Assembly: GCF_022512515.1 (NCBI RefSeq) | Contig: NZ_JAKWBK010000001.1 | Location: 1,674,001 to 1,738,000 of the forward strand | Source: Paraniabella hibiscisoli | GTDB taxonomy: Bacteria; Bacteroidota; Bacteroidia; Chitinophagales; Chitinophagaceae | Length of the DNA stretch: 64,000 nucleotides | Direction: 5' to 3' | In this document: one piece after another, positions 56,023 through 63,998 of the stretch | How the letters are laid out: each line of letters begins with the position of its first letter | How positions within the stretch are numbered: position 1 is the first letter of the stretch | Made by a program: the position numbers and the translations under genes | Notes under the pieces: generated by a model | The model's input: only the letters and a program-made list of their open reading frames with translations | Database searches by the model: none | Told to the model about the DNA's origin: nothing

Positions 56023-56424
56023 CTAGTTAATATAGCTTATAGTATCAGGAATTATGTTGACGAGTCCATGAGATAATATATCTTCGATCGAGCATCCCGC
56101 CTTAATCATCCAATAAGAGGCTTCTTCCGTCTCGGCTTCTGCATAAAAGGGATAGCCTTCGACCCATTCTCTAGTCACAAAACTTTTTGCTTTGGCCTTT
56201 AAAAAGTTAGGTTGCGTTTCTTTGTTATCGATGTTTCCTAGATTCACCATTCCTCCAGTGGTTAAAGTCTCGACAGTAGTCCCCGTAAGGATCATCCAAT
56301 AAGAGTTCTGCCCTGTCTTGGTTTTTGCACAAATCGGATAGCCTTGTATCAATTCCCCTGATGGAGATGTTACCTTCGCTTTAAGGAGCTTTGAAGATAT
56401 TTTTGAAAAGTCTTGGTTACTCAT
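56023..56424 (-). CDS. Unknown protein made of two tandem copies of a ~55-residue domain
   Basis: 133 residues, intact. Two copies are clear: LLKAKVTSPSGELIQGYPIC with SYWMILTGTTVETLTTGGMV, and FLKAKAKSFVTREWVEGYPF with SYWMIKAGCSIEDILSHGLV. Shared elements are LKAK, (V/I)(E/Q)GYP, SYWMI and a terminal G-(M/L)-VN. No family recognised. It is 12 bp upstream of the TIR gene, so the two are probably co-transcribed. Confidence 0.65.
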   Translation of the reverse strand: MSNQDFSKISSKLLKAKVTSPSGELIQGYPICAKTKTGQNSYWMILTGTTVETLTTGGMVNLGNIDNKETQPNFLKAKAKSFVTREWVEGYPFYAEAETEEASYWMIKAGCSIEDILSHGLVNIIPDTISYIN

Positions 56425-56484
56425 CTTTTTTACAAATATAGAAAACAGATATAGAAGTCCTATACGGAAAACCGTAAGGCCGGA

Positions 56485-57153
56485 TCATAGTTTTACCAAT
56501 AGTGAAATCAGGGCAAGATTGTCGACGTCAACTTTTATTTTGACGCCGGACGGATATTCAAGTGTGATTTTTGGGGACACTTCTTCTTCTATGGCGGTTT
56601 CGACATATTCATTTCGCGGTTTAGAAGATGTGGAACGTGTTGCCTTGGTCTCGGCTTCTGAAATCCTGTTTACATCTTGCTGGTCCCTCTCTGGAAACAA
56701 ATTTTCAATGATCGTTCCAGTCCTTAAAACCTTCATGCGGGATAATCCTAATCCTGACGCATCTCTACTTACTACATCGATGTATCGGGAATAGGGACGA
56801 TGCTTGAAGTCGATCAGCCACGCCAGGATTTCGACATTCTTTTCACTCGTATTAATTGCCAATTTTAGAAAATTGTTGAGGGGTTTGAACTTGTCGGCAT
56901 CAAACCTTTTAATTTTTGTAGGGCGAAGTTCTTCATTTTCAGGGCATTGGAAGAATGATTTTAGCGTATAAAGATCTGCTTTTGTGTATCGATTTCCGGT
57001 GAAAAGCAGGTGGCATTCCGACCTTAAACTTGCAGGCGTTGGATGCTTTAAATTAAAAGAAAGCTCGCCGCTGGCTTTTTTTTTCGAATAGTTCCAAAAC
57101 TTCTGTTCTGTAATTGTCCATTTTCTGTTGTTATTTTTAGTTATTAAATTCAA
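56485..57153 (-). CDS. Hypothetical protein, possibly transposase-accessory-like
   Basis: 222 residues. Basic N-terminus, a helical middle (KPLNNFLKLAINTSEKNVEI) and a C-terminal ITLEYPSGVKIKVD element that resembles the end of IS66-type accessory proteins. That single short match is not enough for a firm call. It belongs to the minus-strand run that ends with the TIR gene and may be mobile-element cargo. Confidence 0.4.
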   Translation of the reverse strand: MNLITKNNNRKWTITEQKFWNYSKKKASGELSFNLKHPTPASLRSECHLLFTGNRYTKADLYTLKSFFQCPENEELRPTKIKRFDADKFKPLNNFLKLAINTSEKNVEILAWLIDFKHRPYSRYIDVVSRDASGLGLSRMKVLRTGTIIENLFPERDQQDVNRISEAETKATRSTSSKPRNEYVETAIEEEVSPKITLEYPSGVKIKVDVDNLALISLLVKL

Positions 57154-57238
57154 TTTTTTTGAAAGGCTGCAATCAAAAAGGCCTGCTCAAGAATGAGCTG
57201 GCCGTTGCTAACCTATGAAAAAATCATTGCGATCAATT

Positions 57239-57423
57239 CTAATCTCGAACGTTTTTTATTCTATGATTTTGTAACCATTCTCTGAATCCCTCTATGTTTT
57301 CAGGAAAAAATGTACGACATTGCCGTTTTTCAATAAAATAGTAAAAACACCTGCGGCTTCGATGTATTTGTATAACTCATCTGAACTGTATTCAAAGCCA
57401 TGGTAATAGGCAGCGTCGGTCAT
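57239..57423 (-). CDS. Small conserved-looking protein (~61 aa)
   Basis: The open frame extends up to 57531, but the protein-like part starts at MTDAAYYHGFEYSSDELYKY (57423). Adding one T to the run of 6 near 57308 extends it as HFFPENIEGFREWLQNHRI to a stop at 57239-57241. It resembles small IS- or ICE-associated proteins with a VHF-PE...FREWL ending. Function unknown. Confidence 0.5.
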
Positions 57424-57534
57424 TTTTCTTCGAAAGCTAGTGAAAGACAAATTTACAAAATTGATTATATCAAAAAACGGGAAGATTCCCGGTTGGGCTG
57501 TTACATGGCATCGTTTTTCTTTTTTCGTCACTTT

Positions 57535-57911
57535 TCATTTTTTCATAGGTTTCTTAGCCATTAACGCCAGGAGTTTTCCTTCATCCTTCTTAAAGCGTTG
57601 CCGCAGTATTGCGGCTCTTTTGTGTAAACGTTCGTCCCTGTGATATGAGAAGATAGAAAGAGTATATTGAATTTCCGAAGCCAGAAGATACTCGCTGCTA
57701 TCTTCCAGGTGTGAGTACTGCCTTGTGAAGAATTCCCGCTGTAGACTTCTACGAATAGTTTTAAAGGCGGCTTGCCTGTCAAAAGGCGGTTTTTCAGGTT
57801 CGGGATTTTCTTCCTTTATCCCGAAAAAGCGGAGGCTGAAGGCATTTTCCAGTTATAGGAGAACTCCTTTCTATCTACGTATGCCCAGGCCACTTCATCC
57901 AGTAGATTCAC
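57535..57911 (-). CDS. Small basic mobile-element protein, unknown
   Basis: A frame with sense throughout after adding one T near 57850 (NWKMPFSLRFFGIKEENPEP), then KPPFDRQAAFKTIRRSLQRE and LLASEIQYTLSIFSYHRDER, ending AKKPMKK at 57535-57537. Helical and basic, ~125 aa. The start is uncertain; GTG at 57911 is the best candidate. It follows the DUF6166-like gene closely on the same strand. Confidence 0.45.
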
Positions 57912-57940
57912 CGAAAACTTTTTTGTCGAGAGATTTCTTT

Positions 57941-58440
57941 TTAAAATGATTTCGCGGCTTCCCCGGAGAATTCGTAATAACGGGTATAGTAGTCGTAGGT
58001 GAGTTTTTCGCGGTGATCGATTAGGAAATCCGTTATATCAATTTCTATTTCGAAGTTTTCTCGCTTTAAGGGATAAATGTATTTTTCGGCAAATGCCTGA
58101 TAAATATTTGCAGACCATTCGGTATACCGAAATATATGTGAGCAAATAGCCAAGGCGACTATTTTAGCGCCAGCGCCTTGATGACCCCAACAAAAATCTT
58201 GCTCCTTCGAAGCGAATGCGGGGCGCAGTTTGGCGGCTTGCTTAGGGTTGATTTCTTCTCCGTTTACCCAAATGCGACCGTTGTAACTTTTTTGATGGTA
58301 ATAGAGTTCTTCTTTTCAATCGAACCCTTGTCGAAGTCCATGACATACAGATTGTCGTTGATCTCGTATTCTCCGTCATATTCACCTTTGATGATGAATT
58401 TGTGAGACGTTAGGCTCGTCTTGTCTGTTTTTTTCGGCAT
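57941..58440 (-). CDS. DUF6166-like protein
   Basis: Starting at 58440 (MPKKTDKTSLTSHKF) and adding one A near 58317, the ~166-residue product has YYHQKSYNGRIWVNGEEINP and FCWGHQGAGAKIVALAICSH, the RIWVNG...WG-GGxGxxxxALAI pattern of DUF6166 proteins that ride on plasmids and conjugative elements. No known activity. It is the first gene of a short minus-strand unit. Confidence 0.6.
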
Positions 58441-58638
58441 AGCTGTAGTTTTTCAAGCCTTGACAGAAGCATTTAGGCGATAACTGGTGCAATTTCTGAC
58501 GGCTGGTACAAAAGCTTTATTAAATCAGCAGAATTCCTATAAAGGTAGCTATTGTGCCCAAATTTCGTATGGTATCAGCCGCATAGGAATATATTGACAA
58601 TTTACTTCGATTCAGATATTCATACTGTATGCGAACAA

Positions 58639-59051
58639 ATGAACCACATCGTTTATCCAAGATCGCCCGGTCATCTCCGCGAAAGTTGGTCGATAGAGGG
58701 GATTCAGGACTTTGTTGGGATAGCGGCGATAGCGTCGACCTGCATAATTTTCTTACTCAAAATTCTATTCATGTACAATTAGTAAGGATCGTAACCAATG
58801 CAATGCGACCTAGCGGGTTACACCCAGGCGGAATTGCAGTAGTAGATCGCGGGAAGCCGACCAAAGAAGGCCAAGTCGTACACGTAAGATATAATGGTCA
58901 TGAAGTGATCCGTCGTTTAATCAAGCGGGCAGGGCAATGGTTACTTGTAGCGGATGACCCTCGTATAGAAGAACTGTTGATTACAGATGAGGACATAGTT
59001 GAAAAACTTGGTGTCGTAACGGCGGGTATTATTTTGCTTCATAATACCTAG
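58639..59051 (+). CDS. UmuD-like S24 protein lacking both catalytic residues
   Basis: Start at 58639 (MNHIVYPRSPGHL) with one G added near 58722 gives SIEGIQDFVGDSGDSVDLHN, matching UmuD around its linker. The LexA/UmuD beta-fold follows: LVRIVTNAMRPSGLHPGGIA, then VVDRGKPTKEGQVVHVRYNG, EVIRRLI and LGVVTAGIILLH. The position of the catalytic Ser (GDSM in UmuD) holds Ala (TNAM) and the Lys (VKK) holds Arg (VIRR). Predicted to be inactive for self-cleavage. No umuC-type polymerase gene follows. Confidence 0.7.
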
Positions 59052-59173
59052 GCAAATAGATACATCAGAACATTGTCATATAATTTGCTATTGAATAATA
59101 CCTTGTATAATTGTCGTTGACTCTTTGCCTTTGTTCGATAGCAATCGTTTAAAGAAGTTATGGTACCAAAAAA

Positions 59174-59198
59174 CAGCCTCTTTCGGGGCTGCGTTTTT
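59174..59198 (+). terminator. Terminator after the UmuD-like gene
   Basis: CAGCC pairs with GGCTG around an 8-base loop, followed by CGTTTTT. It is 120 bp after the UmuD-like stop. Confidence 0.55.
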
Positions 59199-59210
59199 AT
59201 TGAAATCATT

Positions 59211-59330
59211 TTAGCTGTATTTTTCTAACCATTCTTTTTTCTGTTCGAGACTTGTGCCATTACCACAGGCTTTTTGGTTAAATTTGTGACCCATTAAATC
59301 TTGCCTGAACGCGATCAGGGCTAATAAGCT
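59211..59330 (-). pseudogene. Integrase C-terminal remnant, inverted, catalytic Tyr changed to Cys
   Basis: The minus strand reads LMGHKFNQKACGNGTSLEQK, then KEWLEKYS and stop, closely matching the end of the intact integrase at 59979 (LMGHKFSREAYGKGATLEKK). The APDRVQA stretch just upstream is recognisable across two indels. The Tyr position is Cys, and nothing of the rest of the enzyme remains. Confidence 0.7.
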
Positions 59331-59447
59331 GCCAATAGAAGACTTGTATATCCATATTTTCAAAATGGATTTTCATGGATGAACAACGATTTTGTTGAAA
59401 TTGGATACTTCTAGTGAGCAACTGAAATCCTTTTTTAAGGAGCAATT

Positions 59448-59657
59448 ATGACAGCAGATAGTAAAGACTCCAGTATTTCGTTTTATGAATTAGAACAAGC
59501 CTACAAGATTGCAGCTCGTATCGTTGCCGTCTTCGGAGACGCTTACTTGCCTTCATTTCAAAGGTTACATGAAGAAGTTCAAAAACGTAACAAACAGCAA
59601 TCGCTGAAATCTATAGCCTTAGATATTGCCAACAAATCAAGGGCTTTCGACAATTAA
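59448..59657 (+). CDS. Small helical protein, unknown
   Basis: 69 residues, intact, with a strong Shine-Dalgarno AAGGAG 8 bp before the ATG. The sequence is mostly helical (FYELEQAYKIAARIVAVFGD, then SIALDIANKSRAF). It lies just upstream of the integrase and on the same strand. No family recognised. Confidence 0.55.
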   Translation: MTADSKDSSISFYELEQAYKIAARIVAVFGDAYLPSFQRLHEEVQKRNKQQSLKSIALDIANKSRAFDN

Positions 59658-59978
59658 ATTATGGCTTGCATTTCTTTCTTTTAAGAGATAAGTTCTCTTC
59701 GCTGAAACGATGAAGGTCGAACCCAAGCATATACCCAGAATAATACACATTGGTTGTAGGCGAAAGTTTTATCTAGTTGTTATTACATGATTAAATATGA
59801 TGCAGGAATAATATGGCAATCCTCACGGGTGCGCCATTACTTCCTAAAGGGAAGATCATCCTCACCAAGATAGTCATTGATAACAACGAAAATTTGCCTC
59901 TTTAGGCAAGCTTTCGGGCATTTTGCCGTCCTCGTTTCACCCAAATTCGAACCCAAAATCGAACCCAGCGAGGGGCTA
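59658..59978. other. Integrase upstream region with a possible attP core
   Basis: About 320 bp without a supported gene. At 59944-59970 the sequence has two close copies of a TCGAACCC motif (ATTCGAACCCAAA, then ATCGAACCCAGCG). TCGAACC is the T-loop/T-stem part of tRNA genes, where such integrases often recombine, so this may be the element's attachment core. This is inferred. Confidence 0.35.
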
Positions 59979-61301
59979 ATGCAGTATGTTATCAATCTTG
60001 ACGGTCGCTATTATTTCAGCCGCCGTGTACCATCTGAACTCATTGAATTCGATAAGCGTAAGAAGATACGTTTTGCGTTGCGAACGGATAGCAAGCGAGA
60101 AGCCTTACGTCTCGCTGCAATCAAAAACGCAGAACTTGAAAGCTATTGGCACCAGCTTGTCCAAACGGGAAAGAAGCACTGTCATGACCTTTATGAGGCA
60201 GCGGTCAAACGTGCTTCGTTATGGGGAACGCAATATCAGACTAATCAAGAATTAGCGGATGGGCCGATTTTGGAGCTATTGCGAAGACTCCAGCAAGTCG
60301 ACAAGCAGAACGATAACCCGCATCATGTCGAAGCCCTCTTAGGCGGCGCACCGAAGCCTGTCATCAAGCTTGATGATGCATTAAAGAAATATTGGGAATA
60401 TTCCCGAGAAAAGACACTTGATAAATCGCCCAACCAGGTGCGGAAGTGGAAAAATCCCCGCAAATTAGCCATCCGTCACTTTATCGGTTGTGTCGGCAAC
60501 AAACCGATAACTGAGTTGACGCGAGATGATCTTTTGAAATTCAAAGATTGGTGGATCGCGCGTATTGAGGAGGAACATTATGCGATCAATAGCGCCAACA
60601 AAGATTTTATTCACGTTAAGTCTGTCGTTTCCACGGTTAATAAAAACCTGAAATTGGGAATCGACACATCCCATTTATTTATGGAACTTATACTTGAAGA
60701 TGACGATCAACGTCAGCGTCGTTCTTTCGAAACTGATTACATTCTGAATAAGCTTCTTAGTCCTGCAAATCTGGAAGGCCTGACCGATCAAGAAAAATGC
60801 GCCGTATATGGGATTGCCGAATTAGGCGTAGGCTTAACAGAACAAGTCAATCTTGATCCGTGCAATATCATTCTTGACGATCCGATCCCGCGATTAGTTT
60901 TCATTCCCAAAAAACAAAAAGGACTGAAAACGAAATATCGGCGCCGGGAAATACCTCTCATTGGCTTTGCGCTTGAAGCATATCGAAAATGTCCGAACGG
61001 TTTGACTGCCTACACTGATGCGCCTGACCGTTTATCAAGCGTTGTAGGAAAGCATTTCAGGGACAAAGGGCTTTACCCTACGGACCAACACACCCTTTAT
61101 TCACTGCGGCATAGCTTCCAGGATCGCCTTTTAGAAGTAAATGCGCCTGATCGTGTGCAAGCGGATCTTATGGGTCATAAGTTTTCCCGTGAAGCTTACG
61201 GTAAAGGAGCTACCTTAGAAAAGAAAATGGAATGGTTGAAAAAATACAACTCAAATCTTAATCTCGTCGGTAACATGATTGATGAAAAACGCATACAATA
61301 G
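59979..61301 (+). CDS. Tyrosine recombinase/integrase with DUF6538-type N-terminus
   Basis: I chose the ATG at 59979 because GAGG lies a few bases upstream and MQYVINLDGRYYFSRRVP is the usual DUF6538 start. The 440-residue enzyme has a helical SAM-like core-binding part (~150-240) and the catalytic domain with the lysine region LKTKYRRREIPLI, YSLRHSF (HxxR box, with Tyr for the first His, common in this subfamily), LMGHK and the nucleophile Tyr in AYGKG. The first catalytic Arg, expected in a G-x-R-xx-E pattern, reads GVGLTE, so R1 appears missing. It probably drives integration of the surrounding element. Confidence 0.85.
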   Translation: MQYVINLDGRYYFSRRVPSELIEFDKRKKIRFALRTDSKREALRLAAIKNAELESYWHQLVQTGKKHCHDLYEAAVKRASLWGTQYQTNQELADGPILELLRRLQQVDKQNDNPHHVEALLGGAPKPVIKLDDALKKYWEYSREKTLDKSPNQVRKWKNPRKLAIRHFIGCVGNKPITELTRDDLLKFKDWWIARIEEEHYAINSANKDFIHVKSVVSTVNKNLKLGIDTSHLFMELILEDDDQRQRRSFETDYILNKLLSPANLEGLTDQEKCAVYGIAELGVGLTEQVNLDPCNIILDDPIPRLVFIPKKQKGLKTKYRRREIPLIGFALEAYRKCPNGLTAYTDAPDRLSSVVGKHFRDKGLYPTDQHTLYSLRHSFQDRLLEVNAPDRVQADLMGHKFSREAYGKGATLEKKMEWLKKYNSNLNLVGNMIDEKRIQ

Positions 61302-61469
61302 TGTTAATTCTATTGACATCGATGCGAACCGAACATTCATCGAGATGGATAATGATGGATAAACATAATATTGTTTGACTTTCAGTTCGTCGTTTTGATA
61401 TCACCATCGGCTTCGCACTATGAAAACCTTCATGGTTATTTTAATCAAAACATTGAGAGCCGCATATAG

Positions 61470-61814
61470 ATGTTAAACAGTACGTCAGTTGATAATCTAA
61501 ATATTTTCACGCCATCCATTATTGTAACACCCGATGTAGCGAAAGTTATCGGTAAGAAGAAGCTAAGCAAGTCCATACAAACCTGTTGTCCGAAATGTCA
61601 GATGGCATTTTTAGTTGATGATCCTTGGCTGCATACGAAAGAAGCGGCATCCATCGTCGGTTTTGAGCCTGACACTCTCGTAAAACACAGACATCTCGAT
61701 AAACGCCGTATTCCATTTCTAAGGATCGGAAGAACGATCCGTTACCCGCTTTCCGGATTGATCGGCTACAAAGCGCAAGTACGAAAAGAAATGGAAGCGC
61801 AATTAATACCGTAA
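61470..61814 (+). CDS. HTH_17-type (AlpA/excisionase-like) DNA-binding protein
   Basis: 114 residues, intact. The C-terminal half is a MerR/excisionase-like winged helix: LHTKEAASIVGFEPDTLVKH, then FLRIGRTIRYPLSGLIGYK, the standard HTH_17 layout. The N-terminal part has a CCPKCQMAF pair of cysteines, perhaps a half zinc ribbon, which is unusual. GAGAG lies upstream as a possible ribosome site. Likely the recombination directionality factor or a regulator of the element. Confidence 0.75.
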   Translation: MLNSTSVDNLNIFTPSIIVTPDVAKVIGKKKLSKSIQTCCPKCQMAFLVDDPWLHTKEAASIVGFEPDTLVKHRHLDKRRIPFLRIGRTIRYPLSGLIGYKAQVRKEMEAQLIP

Positions 61815-61898
61815 CTTGAAAATCGGGAAAGGTGTTGCTGTAACAACATCCTTTCCCAAACCACGCTCAATATCACAATTAAATCTATCGGAGATCGC

Positions 61899-62810
61899 AT
61901 GAACATCGAACAGGCGAAAAGCATTCCGCTTGCGCAAATTTTAGATAAACTAGGTCATCAACCAACGCAACAGAAAAAAAACGAAGCGTGGTATCGCTTT
62001 CGTGATGAGAAGACGGCAAGTTTTAAAATAAACATACCTATGAATGTTTGGTATGATTTCGGGGTCGGTAGAGGCGGTGGTGCGATCTCGTTTGTTCAAT
62101 ACCATTTGGAACTGTCAGGCGAAAACTTTGCCGTCACTGACGCTCTAAGATGGTTGACAAACATGATGGGGAATACGCCTAAGATATCACCTGTCATTCG
62201 CAGTAACGAGAAGGAAATATCTACCTCATCCTCTCTGTTTGTCGATAACGTTTCCACCATTAAACATGAGTTACTGATTGAGTATTTGGAAAAGCGGGGC
62301 ATTCCGGTAAGCGTCGCGCGCCGTTACATGAAAGAAGTGAAAGTGGTTAACCGTGAAACGAAAAAGTATTTCAAAGCACTTGGAATGCGTAATGAAGACG
62401 GTGGTTGGGAAGTGAGGAACGCGTATTTTAAAGGCTGCATTGGTAGAAAGAATATTACCGTCATTCGTGGCTCTGATCCTAACTCAAATGGATTCCATGT
62501 ATTTGAAGGAGGACTGGATTTCCTATCGGCAATCATTCAAAAGGAAAACGGACAACATTTTAAAGAAGACATTTATATTAGTCATTCCGTTTCCATTCTG
62601 CCTAAAGTCACGCCTTATATCAAAGACTATGAAAGATATGAGGTTGCTTATACATGGATGGATAATGACGAGGCGGGGAAAAAGGCAACGGTTTCCCTGG
62701 ATAATTTTTTCAAGACACAGGATCAGCTTTTACACAAACCTCAAAACCGCCTATATCGACCATACAAGGACGTTAATGCGTGGCACATGGTTAAGATAGG
62801 TATCGAATAG
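61899..62810 (+). CDS. Toprim-domain DNA primase of mobile elements
   Basis: 303 residues, intact. The N-terminus has the CHC2-like fold of mobile-element primases (SIPLAQILDKLGHQPTQQKK, SFKINIPMNVWYDFG, GRGGGAISFVQYH). The toprim part has FHVFEGGLDFLSA (Glu) and VAYTWMDNDEAGKKAT (D-x-D). This layout is frequent on Bacteroidota conjugative and mobilizable elements. A clear GGAG precedes the ATG by 6 bp. Confidence 0.85.
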   Translation: MNIEQAKSIPLAQILDKLGHQPTQQKKNEAWYRFRDEKTASFKINIPMNVWYDFGVGRGGGAISFVQYHLELSGENFAVTDALRWLTNMMGNTPKISPVIRSNEKEISTSSSLFVDNVSTIKHELLIEYLEKRGIPVSVARRYMKEVKVVNRETKKYFKALGMRNEDGGWEVRNAYFKGCIGRKNITVIRGSDPNSNGFHVFEGGLDFLSAIIQKENGQHFKEDIYISHSVSILPKVTPYIKDYERYEVAYTWMDNDEAGKKATVSLDNFFKTQDQLLHKPQNRLYRPYKDVNAWHMVKIGIE

Positions 62811-62853
62811 CATTCGACTTATTACAGATATACATGAAAGAAGGATTATTGTT

Positions 62854-63252
62854 TTGTACTTGTTTTCCGAACCCGAACTAACCCGACTTTTTCAAAATAA
62901 TCAATCTCGAAAAGACGAGATGGATAAAGTGCCAGCCGCCAAATTATTCATACCTGGAACAGGCTGTGCCTGGTTGATTACGGAACTAAATAGGTATAAC
63001 CAATCCAAAGGATCAGGTCTGATTGATCTCGGTAATAATAATGTGACTTTTGGAGAAATTGATATTGATGAAATAGTCAGTTTTGCCGTAGGTCAAGCTA
63101 ACCATGTCAGGCGCGATCCGTATTTCATTGGGAAATATCCCATCCGTACTTATCTATCTGCTGCTAAGGCATACGGCTTTATAGTTGAACAAGATACTTT
63201 GCTTGCGAAGTGGACACCGCATAGGCGATCTGGGCCTTCACCTGGTTCGTAA
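62854..63252 (+). CDS. DUF2958 protein 1 (TTG start)
   Basis: 132 residues. DUF2958 pattern: PAAKLFIPGTGCAWLITELN, SGLIDLGNNNVTFGEIDIDE, YFIGKYPIRTYLSAAKAYG. These proteins ride on plasmids and conjugative elements; the role is unknown. No ATG fits the start, so TTG at 62854 with GAAGGA upstream is used. It follows the primase by 43 bp and is probably co-transcribed. Confidence 0.78.
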   Translation: MYLFSEPELTRLFQNNQSRKDEMDKVPAAKLFIPGTGCAWLITELNRYNQSKGSGLIDLGNNNVTFGEIDIDEIVSFAVGQANHVRRDPYFIGKYPIRTYLSAAKAYGFIVEQDTLLAKWTPHRRSGPSPGS

Positions 63253-63347
63253 AATGAAAAATCATTTGCTTTCCGTTTTGAGGTAGTTGAGCGATGAGGC
63301 GGTTAATCCTGCCCGAACCACTCCCTTGCTTCCAACAATAATTTTCC

Positions 63348-63391
63348 CCGTCCGTCAGACTTCCTCGCGCAGCAAAATTACTGCCGGACGG
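63348..63391 (+). promoter_or_regulatory. Inverted repeat upstream of the second DUF2958 gene
   Basis: CCGTCCG at 63348 pairs with CGGACGG at 63385 with a 30-base loop, ~60 bp before the 63450 start. It could form an RNA hairpin or be a protein site. No T-run follows, so it is not a terminator. Confidence 0.35.
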
Positions 63392-63449
63392 TCGCTTAAA
63401 TTCGTGCCTGCATTTCCCGTCATCGTCAACCCCAACGAAAGGAAATAAG

Positions 63450-63845
63450 ATGACCGATTTATTTACCCCTGAACAATATCGACAGCAAATTTCTAACGGT
63501 ATGCCTGAAAACTACTCGAAAGATCACTATCCCGTCGTAAGGTTACATATACTTTTCACAGGTTGCGAATGGCTATTGACCGAGCTTAACCCCGAAGAGC
63601 CAAATATAGCTTTTGGCTTGTGTGACCTGGGTCAAGGATTTCCTGAACTTGGTTATGTTGACCTCGACGAGGTTAGATCAGTAAAAACTGTACCGTTTCC
63701 AGTTATGCAAGATGTCTTTTTTAAAGGTGAGTACCCGATTAGCGTTTATGCCGATGCAGCTCGATCTATTGGGGCCATCACTATAGATTCCGAAGAGGTG
63801 AAGCGTTTTGTAAAAACGGAGCCTACACCTGACCCGTCGCCTTAA
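63450..63845 (+). CDS. DUF2958 protein 2
   Basis: 131 residues, intact, with GAAAGGA 9 bp before the ATG. It matches DUF2958 more strictly than its neighbour: PVVRLHILFTGCEWLLTELN, FGLCDLGQGFPELGYVDLDE, FFKGEYPISVYADAARSIGA. It is a paralogue of the gene at 62854. Unknown role in the element. Confidence 0.85.
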   Translation: MTDLFTPEQYRQQISNGMPENYSKDHYPVVRLHILFTGCEWLLTELNPEEPNIAFGLCDLGQGFPELGYVDLDEVRSVKTVPFPVMQDVFFKGEYPISVYADAARSIGAITIDSEEVKRFVKTEPTPDPSP

Positions 63846-63856
63846 GTAATTAGAAG

Positions 63857-63880
63857 CGCCCCTTAATCGGGGCGTTTTTT
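63857..63880 (+). terminator. Terminator after DUF2958 protein 2
   Basis: A 6-bp GC stem (CGCCCC with GGGGCG), a 6-base loop, then TTTTTT. Confidence 0.8.
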
Positions 63881-63998
63881 ATGGCTCTACGTTAGCCTGG
63901 GTTACTATAAACTGATCGTTGGTTTCAATAGACTTATAACGTTCCGAAACGACAGCTATGATGTAAGGTTCGTCAGCAAGGAACCTGTTAAAAAGCAA
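63879..63998 (-). CDS. C-terminal end of a minus-strand gene (cut by the window edge)
   Basis: An open minus-strand frame enters from the right edge (FNRFLADEPYIIAVVSERYK, then IETNDQFIVTQANVEP) and stops at 63879-63881, overlapping the T-run of the terminator. No family can be named from 40 residues. Confidence 0.45.
   Translation of the reverse strand: MLFNRFLADEPYIIAVVSERYKSIETNDQFIVTQANVEP

Noticed and set aside
56485..57153. A complete IS66-type insertion sequence
   Set aside because: Only a short C-terminal stretch resembles an accessory protein. There is no transposase gene and no terminal inverted repeats were found.
57425..57531. N-terminal extension of the small protein at 57239-57423
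   Set aside because: The sequence before the internal Met at 57423 is not protein-like and the smaller reading fits the family-like end.
58552..58782. A separate 76-residue protein before the UmuD-like gene
   Set aside because: Its middle part reads as the UmuD N-terminus once one G is restored near 58722, so it is part of that gene.
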